Shown piece after piece: positions 1 to 12,506 of a stretch of DNA of 64,000 bases; within the stretch, counting starts at the first letter, position 1; each line of letters starts with the position of its first letter. Both the position numbers and the translations under genes were made by a program. Origin of the DNA: Vicia villosa (Eukaryota; Streptophyta; Magnoliopsida; Fabales; Fabaceae); the NCBI RefSeq assembly GCF_029867415.1, contig NW_026705298.1, positions 186,001 through 250,000 of the forward strand, given 5' to 3'. Below the pieces are notes generated by a model, which was given only the letters and a program-made list of their open reading frames with translations, made no database searches and had not been told where the DNA came from.

Positions 1-1440
1 GCATCGAGCTAATGACATTAAACAAGATCTTGTTGGAAGTTAACCCAACTTTATAAGTATTTAAGTTTTATTTACATCATAAGTTTCACAAGTAAGAAGG
101 AAATGGCATGAAAGGTGCACAAGAAAATTTCTGCAAGAAAATGCATTCTAATAAGATCGCTAAGCAAGCTCATTCTCTCTAAGTAAGAATTTTCGGTTCA
201 CATCTCGCTAAGTGAATCCTCTTTCGCTAAGCGAGAGTAACAGAATTAACAAAAAAAAAACTGACTTTCATTCCATTTACTTCCCTTTAGTATTTTTTTG
301 TATTTTTTTAAGTAGTCCAAATTTTTGAAGGTGTCATTTATCCAATATTCTTTGTTTGTGTTCAAACATCGATCCTCTAAATGATTTGAAAGAGGCCAAG
401 AGTGGAAAATGTCCAAGTTTACATGGATCAACAACAAGTGCAGTGGTAATGATAAAAATTTGAAAGAATTGCAAAAGCCAAGTTACATGTTTATTACTCT
501 CTAGGGACATAGCATGAATATGAAATAGGTCATTTTCATAAAATCGGTTCACACACTCATTTGCAATAACATGTCTCATGCTTGAATCACTTTAGAGCCA
601 ACATTAAATGTGAGGTAGCTTGCCATTATTCACTTATATGCGTAGGATGACTAACAATCCTAGTTCTAACTAGTTATATTCATGTTTAATCTTGCAATTA
701 TTCTGAGATTTTTGAAGCATAGAAAGGATCAAGGAAAAAAATTTATGTCGAGCAAAATCACCAATCCAAAAATGGCCTCATCTTACCATGTAAGTGAGTG
801 AGCACTTGGTGAATGTTGTGTATTTCATCAAACAAATCAAAAAGTTCATCATTGATTCATTCCATTTTTCTTGAAAGCAAACCCTTAACCAATCTTGATG
901 AATTACTAAAGATAAAGAGTGTGGTTCTTAAAAAGAAAAGTAATAATTACTTAAGTTGGGGAGACGTTGCTTCTTGGGAAAAAAAATAAGAATTTTGAAC
1001 AAATATTATTAAACCCGGCCAAGTTACCATGGAAAAGTCCTTAGTGATCTATGTTTATGCATATCAAAATGATTTGCTTAGATGAATGCATGATTTGATC
1101 AAGATGCTAGCAATTTATCAGATGTGAGTTCAAATCCCACATGCTTTTCACTTATACAAAAAGTGTGTTAGGTGTGATTCATGATTGACATGGTTATTGC
1201 TTTGGATTGTTTGGCATGACTTTTGTGTTGAAAACTTGTTTCATAATCATGTTTTGACTCTAGCAAAGTGATGAGTATAACAACTTGGATGCGTAGTTTT
1301 GAATTGAACCATAAACACTGATTGTTTCTCTTAAAAACTTGGTTGATCATGTAAAGCTTGGTATAGAAACTCTTGCTTTCAATTAGCTTTTAAGGCTTTG
1401 ATTTGAGGATAAAAAAGTTCTAAGGTGGGGAGAGATATTG
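1..1440 (+). mobile_element. Ty3/gypsy leader (5' untranslated internal) fragment, B-like family
   Basis: No coding frame is visible. The segment is recognisably homologous to the reverse complement of 15767-17320, the leader of gypsy element B that lies next to its tRNA-Asp primer site. Shared landmarks are the block at 1-50 (matching about 17275-17325), the block around 1030-1110 and the block around 1165-1190. It also carries the CGCTAAGCG-type short palindromes (about 155-237) seen in B. By comparison with B, the missing 5' LTR and primer site should lie a few hundred bases left of the window. The homology was found by eye, so percent identity is not known. Confidence 0.65.
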
Positions 1441-1487
1441 TGATGAGATTGAGGCATTGTTAGCTAAGTTATGGAAGGGGTGAGAAA

Positions 1488-2000
1488 CGGAGAATAAAAG
1501 ATACACTGGATGTGGTGGGAAAGATTAGCAGTGTTGAAGGATATTGGAGGCATGGGTTTCAGGGGCTTTAGGGATTTTAACATGAGCCTGTTGGGAAAAT
1601 ATTTATGGCGCTTTCTTGGGAGGTGAGTCTCACTTCTTGGAAGAGTCTTCAAAAGTAAATACTTTCCCAAATGCCGAATTCTTGATGCAAATATAGGTTT
1701 CTCCCCAAGATATGCTTGGAGGAGCATCTATAGTGCGAGAAAAGTTGTTAAGAAAGGCTATAAATGGAGGATAGGAGATGGCACACCAAAGTGAGAGTGT
1801 GGAAGGATAATTGGCTATCTGGCCAAACAAGCCTCAATATCAAAAGCTCTGTTTAAATCCTTGGCCCAAATGATAAGGTTTGTGAATTAATTGACCCGGA
1901 TCTCCATATGTCGTACAGAGAACTGATTGGCAATTACTTTGAACTGTATGAAGCTATGGAGTCTGAAGCATTCCTCTGTCGTGCAGGAAACATGAAGATA
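1488..2000 (+). pseudogene. LINE (non-LTR retrotransposon) fragment, reverse-transcriptase C-terminal / zf-RVT region
   Basis: Forward translation gives the typical plant L1-type region downstream of the RT domain: GGMGFR, then NMSLLGKYLWRFL, then the zf-RVT block with YAWRSIYSAR and GYKWRIGDGTP, then a run ending in WLSG. There are in-frame stops and frameshifts, for example after the WRFLG block and after GDGTPK, so this is a dead fragment. It follows the gypsy leader directly. RT and endonuclease domains are absent. Confidence 0.75.
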
Positions 2001-2039
2001 AGATTATTTGACCTCATAGTCAGAACATAATTAATAGTA

Positions 2040-2200
2040 TGTATTTTATTGATTAATGAAATAGTTAAAGTAGTTAATGAACTATAAATAAAATAAGTGG
2101 TTAATAACATACATTTTGTGGTTAATACAATTGGGAAGTTGGTTAATGAGGTACACTTTTGTAGTTAATACAATTATAAAATTGGTTAATGACATAATTT
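2040..2200. repeat. Short imperfect tandem repeat containing GGTTAATA
   Basis: A unit of about 42 bases is repeated imperfectly: TACATTTTGTGGTTAATACA near 2113 and TACACTTTTGTAGTTAATAC near 2151. Related GTTAATGA words flank it. The rest of 2200-2660 is AT-rich and I see no gene in it. Confidence 0.5.
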
Positions 2201-2664
2201 TATATTTGTGTTAGAAAATAAATATATGTTTTTTTTTAAAAAAAAATACTTTTTAAAAATATTATTATTTTAATAAAAAAATACTGTCACATATAAATAC
2301 GGTTTACCGTGCATATAGTATAGTATTTGATGTTATATTTTAGTATCAAAGTAGCACTCCTGTTTATAAAAAGTCTATCTTATATATGTAATATTATTTT
2401 GTCGATTATGGTTCTAGCCATCTTCTGAAAATATTTATTTTTCTTTCTACAAATTGTGTTCTATAAGATGAGAAATCATCTAAAATACCATTTTTATCAC
2501 AATTTTTTAAAAGTTATTTTTCATTTTGTCCATCAGAATAACTATTTATTAATAATAAAGTTAAATAACGGTTTTGATCCCTTTATTTTAGTTTATTTAC
2601 GAAATCAATCTTTTTTTTTAAAAATTATTACACTTAATAATTAAATTATTAATGCTAATCGTAA

Positions 2665-4060
2665 TTTTTAAAAGAGTGAAGACACATTTTGGTCCCTCAC
2701 AAAAATTACACAGCCCAAACTAGTCCTTCACAAAAATAAGGACCTGATTTAATCCCTTACAAAATTTAACCGGACCATATTAGTCCTTCTATTAATATTT
2801 TTTTCAAACCAGTTTTTTCCTACTTTTAAACCGTGACTAGACTGCCACGTTGTATTTTATTTTTTATTTTTTAAATACTATAGTAATTTTTAATTAAACT
2901 TTCAAACAATATCTTAAGTCTTTACCAACAGGCCAATATGAATTCATGACAAAAAATTTCCAAGATTTTTAATAATATTAAATAATTCTAAATTTAAAAC
3001 AAAAGTTACAAAATTTATACCGATGGGGTCACGAACCTAAGTCCGATAAATAATAATCATTTTACAACTAGACAAATAAATTTCTATTGTTAATATTCTT
3101 AATGATAAATACTTAACTTAATAATTTAGAACAAGCATTTACTTATTTCAAATAACATACAAATAAATATTTACTAATTTCAAATAATACACCAATTTAA
3201 AAATAAAATTTATAAAATATAAATCCTCAATATATTTAATCCATTAGAAATAAGTTAAATCATATGTAATTGAAATTAAATATCACACAAATAAATATTT
3301 ATTTATTTCAAACTAATTTAAATTAAATAATAATTAATTAATTTAATAGTAATTCAATTAATTGTTAAAATATTTAATCAATTTAAATTAAGTAATCAAT
3401 TAATTTTTAAAATTATTTAGTTAATTCAAACTAAATAGTGATCAATTAGTTTAATAGTTATTCAATTAAATATTAATTATTTTATTTTTATTTGATTAAT
3501 TATATTTAGGATTTATACTTTATTAATTTTATTTTTAAATTTTGTATTATTTAAAATTAATAAATATTTATTTGTTTGTTATTTGAAATAAGTAATTGTT
3601 TATTCTGAATTATTAACTTAAGTATTCATTATTAAGAATATTAACAATAGAAATTGATTTGTCTAGTTGTAAAGTGACTATCATTTAACTTGAACGAATT
3701 TAAATTTGAGACCTCATTGGTACAAATTTTAACTTTTTGTTTTAAATTAAGAATTATTTATTATTACTAAAAAATCATAGAAATTATTTGTCATGAATGT
3801 AAATTGGACTAGTGGTAAAGGCTTAAGATATTAGTTAAAGGTCTTGGTTCAATTCCATATGAAAAATAATTTTGGTTTTTTTGATATTATTAATTTAGAA
3901 TTGTTTAAAAATGAAATTATAATTAAAAATCAATTGAGTATTTAAAAAAATAAAAAATAAAAGCCAACGTGACAGTCCAGTCACGATTTAAAAGTATAAA
4001 AAAAAACAGTTTGAAAAAATATTAACAGGGACCAAAATGGGTCTTCACTCTTTTTAAAAA
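2665..4060. mobile_element. Fold-back element with long terminal inverted repeats (about 1.4 kb)
   Basis: The whole segment is a large imperfect inverted repeat. The outer ends read AAAAGAGTGAAGACACATTT at 2670 and its complement ending near 4051. The arms continue through matching blocks: the CCGTGACTAGACTGCCACG block near 2830 pairs with 3965-3985, the block near 2925-2960 pairs with 3785-3825, and 3050-3170 pairs with 3570-3680. The centre is AT-only sequence near 3360. The left arm has an extra stretch of about 100 bases of short TAGTCC-type units (about 2700-2795). There is no transposase frame, and the target duplication is not clear. The structure suggests a non-autonomous MULE or fold-back element. 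Confidence 0.75.
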
Positions 4061-4599
4061 CAATAAATTATGCCTTTTAAACCAAAGTTTAAATGGTCTC
4101 GTTTTAAGATTTGCGAGGTAGGATATAATTGAGATAAATAAGTCATTATAATGGTTCATCATAATTCTCAGCTCTATAAAAAAAAAAATAATTGGTTGTG
4201 TGTAAAATAATTTCTTATAAAATCCGTGTCCATTTAAGAAATTTTCTAAACAAAGATAGACATCAATAATTTAAGATTCAAAGAGATGGAGAGATTTTGT
4301 ATGCTCAACTTGCCATCATAGGCATGAAACAAAGAATACCTACATGGAGAAGAGTTTTGCTATGTTAATAAGAGTCATCACAAATACACTTGCATTACAG
4401 CATTAGATTTTTTTTTACACCCTTTGGATTAAAACTTGTCAAACAACTTAGGCAATGTTCTTTGAGGACATTGAGAAGCTTGTAATTCACAACTTAAGGC
4501 CATCATCTACATGCATCAAAACCATGATAAGTCAATATGTTTTCTACATTTTGAGACGGAACAAGTAACGAAAAATTATTAATCGAACAATTGAGCATT
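4061..4599. other. Downstream flank of the receptor kinase gene
   Basis: AT-rich sequence on the 3' side of the minus-strand receptor kinase. It should contain the 3' UTR and polyadenylation region of that gene. I see no other gene. Confidence 0.5.
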
Positions 4600-7500
4600 C
4601 TAACCTTTGGAAGAAGAACTTTTTTCTTCGTCGAGTGGAGTTTCACACGAAGGAGAGGTTGGCGATGATTGGTTGACGTATTCCCTCGCATCAATCAACA
4701 TCGCAATAACCTCTCTCATTGTAGGCCTATTAAGTGGAGATGCACTTGTACAAAAAAGCGCGATTTTGAGAATAAGAGACATTTCTTCCACGGTTCTTTG
4801 TTCGTCCAGATTCAATCTCTTGTCGAATAATTCAGACGTAGGCGTGGATGCTTGAATCGATCTTCTCACCCAATTCACTAAATCCCCGCCTTGTTCCAAT
4901 GGTTGAACCGGTGACCTCCCCGTTACTAGCTCCAGCAAAACTACCCCGAAACTATATATGTCACATTTTTCTGTCACCTTCATGGTGTAAGCATATTCTG
5001 AAAATATATATAAATCGTGCAACAATTAGAAAAGCGCGCGCAACGGTTAAAATGACTTAATTATGATTCTAATTGCTGAACTTATTCATACCTGGAGCAA
5101 TGTATCCATATGATCCGGCCACGGCAGACATAGATTTCGAGAATGAAAAGTCAATCAATTTCGCCAAACCAAAGTCTCCAACATGAGCCTGAAAACTTTG
5201 ATCAAGCAAAATGTTGTTTGACTTAATATCGCGATGAATGATTTGAGGCTTACAATCATAATGCAGATAGCACAAACCTTCTGCTGCTCCTAGCGCAATT
5301 TTATATCGAACATTCCACTCCAATGAACATTTTTTAGAACTCGAATGAAGTTTTTCCCCGAGGCTTCCGTTTTCCATGTATTCATACAACAGAAGATTCG
5401 AATCCTCGTGAAAACAAAATCCATGCAGCTTCACAATGTTCCTGTGCCTAATCTTTCCGAGAGTTGAAATCTCCGCAATGAAGCTTCGGTCGACATTTCC
5501 TGCTTCTCCGCCGCGTGCATTCAGCTTCTTGACAGCAATGACTTCACCATCATTCATAACAGCTTTGTAGACAGTTCCACAAGCTCCTCTTCCTATAACT
5601 TCGTCTTCCGAAAAATTTCCAGTAGCTTCCAAGAGATCATTGTAAGTGAAGCCTTCTTTCGGAAAGTAGTAGCTATCATCTAGAACATGAGGCTTTGTTT
5701 GTTCTTCAATTGAAACAAAAGAGTCGCTGCGGCGGCGTTTCATCATAGTCCAACATATGCAAACAATGAAAACAAGAGAAACAAAACCAACCACACCAGA
5801 AACAATGCTCACTATCTTTTCCCTCGACAGACCGTCTTTCGTTGGCTTTTCACGATGAGATGAGGCTAGAGAAGGATGACACTGATTAGTACCTACGCGG
5901 CACAAACCGTTGTTCCCAGCAAAATTCGTGAAATCCATCTTTCTAAATGTGGTTGTGTCAGGAACAGTTCCTATCAGCTTATTGTTAGACACATTGCATA
6001 CTAAAAGACTAAGCAAGTCACCGATCGACGAAGGAATTTCCCCGACGAGTTGATTGTCGTTCAAGTAAAGCGATTCTAGCATTTGCAAGCTCCCTAAGCT
6101 ATCAGGAATTGTATCAGAAAGATTGTTGTGACTCAAGTTAAGTGCTATCTGAAGAGCAGAAAGTCTTCCAAAATGAAAAGGGATCGTTCCTGAGAATCGA
6201 TTACCTCCGAGCTCCAAATCGGTTAGCCGAATAAGGTCTCCCAACGCGCCCGGTATTTCTCCAAAGAGCATATTATCAGAAATTTTTAGTAACTCCAAAT
6301 TCACAAGATTTCCAATTGAACCTGGAAGCATACCAGTAAACTTGTTCCTACTGAGATCAAGCCTCTGCAGCCTCACACAGTTTCCTAACTCGTCCGGAAT
6401 ACTTCCACCAAACCGATTCGACGAAACATTGAATGTGACAAGTTGAGACAAATTTCCAATCTCAGAAGGAAGATAACCAGAAAAATAGTTATCCGACAAA
6501 TGCAGCCTCTCTAAACTCCTAAGCTGACCAATCCCAGGGCTAATTAGTCCCGAGAATCGGTTCTGATGAAGCTCGAGCGCGGTTAGATTATGCAGTCCAT
6601 ACAATTCAACAGGTAAGCTTCCTGTCAAAAGATTATCCCCTAGCATTAACTGCACAAGCGACTTGCAAACTTTCAAGCTATAAGGAATATTACCAAAGAG
6701 CCTATTTGATCCAAGGCTAAGGAACTGAAGTTTCTGATATTCGCAAAGATGAATCGGAATCATACCGACAAGATTGTTCGAAGATATATCAAGAATAGTA
6801 AGGTTCCTAACAGCTCCAAGATGAGGTGGAATCACACCTTCAAGTTGATTATCAAATAGCTGCAAATCTTGCATGAGTTCCAAATTTTGAAACTCCAATG
6901 GAATTCTACCTGTCAAGTTGTTCAAAGACAAATCTAAGTTTTTCAGCAGCCTCAAATTTCCAAGCTCCTTCGGAATATCGCCTTGCAAATTGTTTTCGAA
7001 CAAGTGAAGCAAGCTAAGATTAGAGATTTGGCCTAACTCTTTCGGAATTATACCAATCAAATGGTTTTCAGATAAGTCAATCTCAATAGCATTAGTACAG
7101 TTTCCTAACTCGGCCGAAATCGTACCATTCAACTGATTCGTATACATGTACAATCTCTTCAACCGCGATAGCCTCCCGATCTCTCTCGGGATACCACCAA
7201 CCAACAAATTTTGATGCAAAGCAATCAACTCAAGGCTGCTAATGTTACCTATCTCAAGAGGAAGCTCACCCGAAAACGAGTTCTGCCATAGAATCAAATT
7301 CGTAAGACTCTGAAGCTTTTGAAGCTCCTTTGGAATAGAGCCTGTTAACTGATTCTGTGCTAACCCTAATGTCTCTAAGCTTCGCAATCACTGATTTCTG
7401 AAGGTAACTTTCCTGACAAGCCATTCAAACCTGCTCTTATAACTCTAAGCTTCTTCAACTTACTTATCGACGAAGGAATGGTTCCGGTTAAGTTATTGCT

Positions 7501-8031
7501 ATAAATCACCAACTCTTCGAGCGATGTTAACTCACCAAGATCTTCCGGAATTTCGCCATACATATAGTTTTCACAAAGGTAAAGCTTTCTAAGAGTTTTG
7601 ATTTTCCAAACAAGGCTTAAAAATGCTCCATGAAACCTATTAGTACAAAGGTCTAAAACCTCGAGTTTATCACAGGTAACAAAAAAAGCTTCACGAATCG
7701 GACCCGAGATAAAGTTTTTCGACACATTCAACTCGGTTAACCACGGAAGGTTACAGATTGATGGAGACAAATTACCAGAGAGATTAACGTTGTGGAGTGT
7801 AACAGAAGTTACCACTGAATCACTACAATACACACCAGTCCAATTGCATGGAGATACATCAGAAGGATTCCAGTCAACAAGATTATCATTTGAGTCTAAA
7901 AGAGAAGCTTTGAACTTCAAAAGAATTGAAACCTCTTCATTGATTGAACCTACAAGGAACATTCCAAAGCTAAACAATAGAATCATCATATAGTAAAAGT
8001 TAAAAAACACATTTTTTGAATCAAATGCCAT
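4600..8031 (-). CDS. LRR receptor-like serine/threonine kinase, subfamily XI, At1g17230-type; one intron, one frameshift
   Basis: Predicted plasma-membrane receptor kinase: secreted LRR domain, one membrane pass, cytoplasmic kinase. It is collinear throughout with the family of Arabidopsis At1g17230. Exon 1 is 8031-5092 and exon 2 is 4997-4600, about 1112 residues if the frame is continuous. Visible parts are a signal peptide (first 30 residues), an LRRNT motif with CNWTGVYC, about 25 LRRs, a transmembrane helix (about 735-757), and a kinase with [33 protein letters not shown] and the GSYGYIAPE activation-segment end. The arginine before the catalytic Asp makes it an RD kinase. One A is missing near 7380: the frame from the start stops at 7375 after SDCEA, and the downstream frame resumes at SLETLG. 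This is either a null mutation or a sequencing/assembly error, because the other 1100 codons are clean. The family is sure; ligand and pathway are not known. Confidence 0.93.
4998..5091 (-). other. Intron of the LRR receptor kinase (94 bp)
   Basis: The donor reads CCAG|GTATGA (exon ends at 5092) and the acceptor TTTTCAG|AATATG (exon resumes at 4997). Splicing joins a split Glu codon and restores the conserved YIAPEYAYT kinase block. An intron at this point in the kinase domain is usual for this receptor kinase group. Confidence 0.92.
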
Positions 8032-8310
8032 TTTCTCATAAGGGTTGGCTTAAAAACCAGAAGCAAAAAACACAGAAAGTTTGAACATGAAACAATTGAG
8101 AAATTGAAGACAAAACAAAAGATAGCGTGTTGTGTAAGAAAAACAAAAATGACCCTTTTGGTTAGAGAGAGAAACTAAACAGACCCATGAAAGCAATGAA
8201 TACAGAAGAGAGAGAGAAAGTAAAAAGACATAAACTTTGATAGATGAGAGCATGAAAAAGTGAAGATAAACCGTGAAATGATCACGATTATTATTGAGTC
8301 AACGCTATTT
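8032..8310 (-). promoter_or_regulatory. Receptor kinase 5' leader and proximal promoter
   Basis: Upstream of the ATG on the minus strand lies a pyrimidine-rich CTCTCTCT stretch (about 8160-8222), common in plant 5' leaders. A W-box-like TTGACT is present at 8297-8302 on the minus strand. No clear TATA box was seen. The assignment rests only on position and these motifs. Confidence 0.4.
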
Positions 8311-8918
8311 TTGTGTTGTACAACTTTACAGCAAAGTAGCATAAACTAGTTACTGTTTTGTTCATGTTCTGGGAATGTGAAACCACAACCATAATGTGTG
8401 GTTTTTTTTGTTGCATGCACTGTTGCTATGATTTGTGTGTTTAACAGATGGAGTTGAAAAAAAGGTGTGTGGAATGTGAGAGAAAGAGAATAAGGACGTG
8501 TGGAATTGTTAGGATCATTACAATTCTCCGCCATTGTTGCTGAGCCTACCATAATGGGAATTTGATTTGTTGTGAGTCAGAAGTGTAATCATTTGCAATA
8601 TGAATGAATGAAAGTTAGTGCCATAGTGCCTAATTACACCTCAATTATCTACTTGTTTGATCTTTTTTCCACGGCCACTCATATTCAATCACTTGTTTTT
8701 CTTCTTCTACATGTTGGTCAATATATACCGCTTATATCATGACATGAGGGTACTTAGGTGTAAGGTAAGTGATTTTTGACATTAGTGTTAAATATTAGTA
8801 GTATTACATAAATTAAGCGTTTATTAGTATAATCAATCAAAGATTTAAGACAATTTTTTCGATTCGAGATATTAGCCTATGCATGATACCCGATTTCTAC
8901 TTGGAAAAGAGTTTGCTA
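8311..8918. other. Intergenic, no gene seen
   Basis: Unique-looking AT-rich sequence between the receptor kinase promoter and the left LTR of copia element C. No coding frame or repeat family is recognised. Confidence 0.5.
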
Positions 8919-9812
8919 TGGCTTCTTGGAGCAGCGGAAACAAACACCTAATCAATCGAAACAAGAAAGTTTCAGTCACGCAAACACAGATAATAGAATA
9001 TAACGCAAGTACAATCAAGAATACTAAAGAACACAACAAACACTTTGCTAACTCATTGCGGAGAGAAAAATCCTACTATGGATAGACGCCTCCGAAATTG
9101 AGGTGATCCGAGATGTGATATTATTGAATTATACAAAGGTCACTATTACAAAAAACACATCTAACTTCGGACGCGAAATGCGTTTGACGTCGGCTACGAA
9201 AGCGAGATAACAAATGGCGTCATGAAAAGCTACCCCTTATCACCTCGGATATTAAAACGCCGAGGGGTAAAGTTAACAACACGTGAGTTTAATTTCCAGC
9301 AGCACCATTTTTATTATTTTCGGAATTAGATTGCGCGTCCAATATTAACACTCGGTGTTTTGAAGAACCGAGGTAATAGTTAGATGTTCTTACCTAAGTT
9401 TATTGAGAAAACCGAGGGCTTAAGATATTTTGTACTGTCGTTTGCGCCTGTATTACAGAACCATATTACAGAATACATAATCATATTTTGCATAAACCTA
9501 AAACAGAGACATTGTATATTTTGCCTATTCCTCAATCTGAAACACAAATATTCATTTATTACACCAAATGCAAACCCAAAATGGCACACACTTTATAATT
9601 TTACATCAAAACTAAAACAAGTGATTAAGAAACAAAAGCAGTAAACCATTTACTTACTAGTTTTCACATATCCCATCTTCATGATCACGACGAATAGCAT
9701 GCACAGCATCTGAATAATTTTCTTCAGATGATTCACGTACACGTGTTGCTAAACAAGGTGTCTCATAGTTAAAATCTTGATTTTCATTAGTACTATTGCG
9801 AATATGTTTTCC

Positions 9813-11218
9813 TTAAAGAACAATTGACCATCTAGTGTTAGATGGATCATTGACATAAAAAACTTGTTTTCCTTGGTTTTCCATGATGAATGGTTCATTC
9901 TTATAGGTTGCCTTTCGAAGATCAACCCTTAATTCATCAATTTCTACAACGGTATTACTGTCAATCCACATGCACTTAAATAAAGGCACTTTAAAAGAAA
10001 CATAGTCAATCTCCAAAATCTTCTCAATGACCCCCAAAGTATGCTCTAGATGCTAGTACAGGATTGTTAGCTTTGGAACTAGAAAAGTACAAACTATCAC
10101 ATACATTTTTCTCCACATGCATCACATCAATACAATATCTTACATCAAGACTAGACCTGTATGGAAGATCAAAGAATACCGACATCTTTTTCCAAGATTT
10201 TTTTCCATGGGCATTTTTTTGTTTCTTTCTAAAGAGAACATTAATATGTTGATGTCTTCTATAAACTTCATTCTCGGTTAAGGGCTTTAGAGCGATACAA
10301 AATTCCTGGTCTCCATTAAAGGCCTTGCGCAATCTACGATACGAATGATAAGGTCTTAGAAATTTTTTATGCCTAAGATAAACTTTTTTTTCATTTTTGT
10401 AATTGGTGGTGACAGGTATCAACTTCACATATAGGACATGCTTTATGACCCTTGACGTTGTACCTAAAAAAATTACCGTATGTAGGAAAATCATTGATTT
10501 TGAAAAACAACAGGGTACTCAACTTAAAGTTATCACACGTATACGCGTCATCAACATCAACACATTCCTCCCACAAAAGTATTAAATCTTCAATCAATGG
10601 AGTTAAATAAACATCTATGTCATTCCCTGGTTGTTTTGGACCAGAATTCATCATCGATAGCATCATATACTTGCGTTTCGTGCACAACCATGAAGATAGG
10701 TTATAAATTAAGAGAAGAACAGACCATGACGTATGGTTAATATTAAAATTACCAAAAGAGTTCATTCCTTCGGTGACAAGTCCAAACATAAGGTTCCTCG
10801 GTTCAAAGGAAAATCTAGAGATAAGGAATCAATTTTCTTTCATTGCAATGAATCAGCTACATGGAAAATTTTTCCATCACACACTCTTTTATATGCATGT
10901 CATATTCTTTGTGTTACTGACATTAGCAAACAATATCTTTAACCTTGGAAGTATGATTAGGTACCACATCACCTTGGAAGAAACACTCTTGTTAGTTGCA
11001 CCATCATCATCATCAACATAATTGTCCTTCTGCTTGTAGCGCGACACCCCACACCTCGGAAAGTTCTTCAGGTTTCCAAACTTTTTCATATATAAGATGC
11101 AACCATTACGACAAGCATGTATTTTGACATAGTCTAAACCCATTGGGCACAATATCTTCTTGCCCTCATAAGTACGGTTCGTCAACGTGTTACCTTCGAG
11201 AAGCATTTCTTTCAACAA
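9813..11218 (-). pseudogene. CACTA TNP2-like transposase, broken and internally deleted
   Basis: The minus strand shows consecutive TNP2 blocks in different frames. At 10889-11218 is an upstream block with CPMGLDYVKIHACRNGC-type residues and CGVSRYKQ. At 10391-10789 is the block with GPKQPGNDIDVYL and CPIC. At 10054-10440 is the block with HKKFLRPYHSYRR, PLTENEVYRR and LDVRYCIDVMHVEKNVCDS. At 9813-10037 is a C-terminal DUF4216-like block ending WSIVL. The catalytic body that normally follows VEKNVCDS is missing, and the DUF4216 block follows almost at once near 10050, so there is an internal deletion. Several frameshifts and stops rule out a working transposase. Confidence 0.85.
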
Positions 11219-11959
11219 TTCAAGTAATTGAGTAGTTCAGTGAAATTTTTATCCGTCCACCCACATCTTGCCTTAAGATTAAATAGTCTTAATACAGCTG
11301 ACAATCTTGTAAAACTTTTACATCTCGGGTACAACAAATCTTTCATGTCTCTTCGCAGAGTATCTACCATATTATAGCCTTCTTGAAAGAATCTACTCCA
11401 ATATAACGAATGATGTCTTCTAGATTATCAGTCATAAATTCATCATCTTCATCTTCAACTGTATGAGACAGAGGTCTCTTTTTGTCCCTTCACCATGCCA
11501 TATCCATTTCGTGTAATTTTGAATAATTATATCCTAACCACAATGATTGAATATAATATTCCTTGGATATTTTTTCGTATTATAGCATTTCATACAAGGA
11601 CATCAAAAAATCTCATTATTGTCAGGAAGGTTTTTTCCCCAAAATCAAGAAACTGTAACACTTCATTCTCATACTTTTTATTTAATCTATTGGCTTTCAT
11701 TCAACTACGATCCATAAAATAAAGCTTCTTAACGACAACAACAACAACAATAATGGAGAACAACAAAAAGAGCAATAGTAATAGAGAATAACAACAACAA
11801 CAACAACAACAATAATAACATATCGCAGAGAAGAGTTTTTATATTACTGGTGAGAGAGTTTTTTCGTTCGCTATGGCTCCTTGGAGAAGAAGTGTTCTTT
11901 CGTTGACTGGAGAAGTAGTATTCTTTCGTTAGGGCACGAAAATTTAATTAGGCAGATAT

Positions 11960-12506
11960 TAGGGATGGCAACGGGGAGGGTACGGTTATTACCTCCCCCA
12001 AACCCAAACTCGAGTCTCCAAACAATCTCTGTTCCCCGCCCCAACCAAAACGGGGATGGAGAATTAAAATCCAAACCCGACCCAAATGGGTTCGGGTTGG
12101 GTTCAGATATCCCCGCCCCGCCACCATCCATTTAGTGAAATCAATTTTTTTAAATAAAAATACTTATTTTTCCAAAATAAAATTACATTATAAATAATGA
12201 AATAAAACAATTTCATACATACATTTAAAATATTTTAAATAATAAATACAAATCAAAATATCATTGGCCACTTATTTAACATTCTAAATTATCAAAAATA
12301 AATAATAATAATAATATACATAATGAAATAAATGGGGCGGGTTCGGGGTGGGTACTAGTGTCCCCATTACCCGACTCGTCCCCATATTTTGTAATCAGGG
12401 AAAATCCAAACTCGAGTGCAAACCCAGTCAAAGCGAGTTTTCCCCCGTCAACTTTGGGGAGGGTTTGGGTGGATACTTGCGGGTACGGGTTTTATTGCCA
12501 TGTCTA
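11960..12506. mobile_element. Non-autonomous hAT MITE inside CACTA-1
   Basis: The ends read TAGGGATGGCAA and TTGCCATGTCTA. Flanking 8 bp direct repeats are GCAGATAT (11952-11959) and GTAGATAT (12507-12514), one mismatch, as expected for hAT. Both subterminal arms are GC-rich with GGGTACGGGT-type words and the centre is AT-rich. There is no transposase. The short open frames here are by-products of the GC-rich arms. Confidence 0.85.

Noticed and set aside
11871..12135. Open frames on both strands rich in Pro, Asn and Gly
   Set aside because: They come from the GC-rich arm of a hAT MITE; overlapping frames on both strands are a composition effect.
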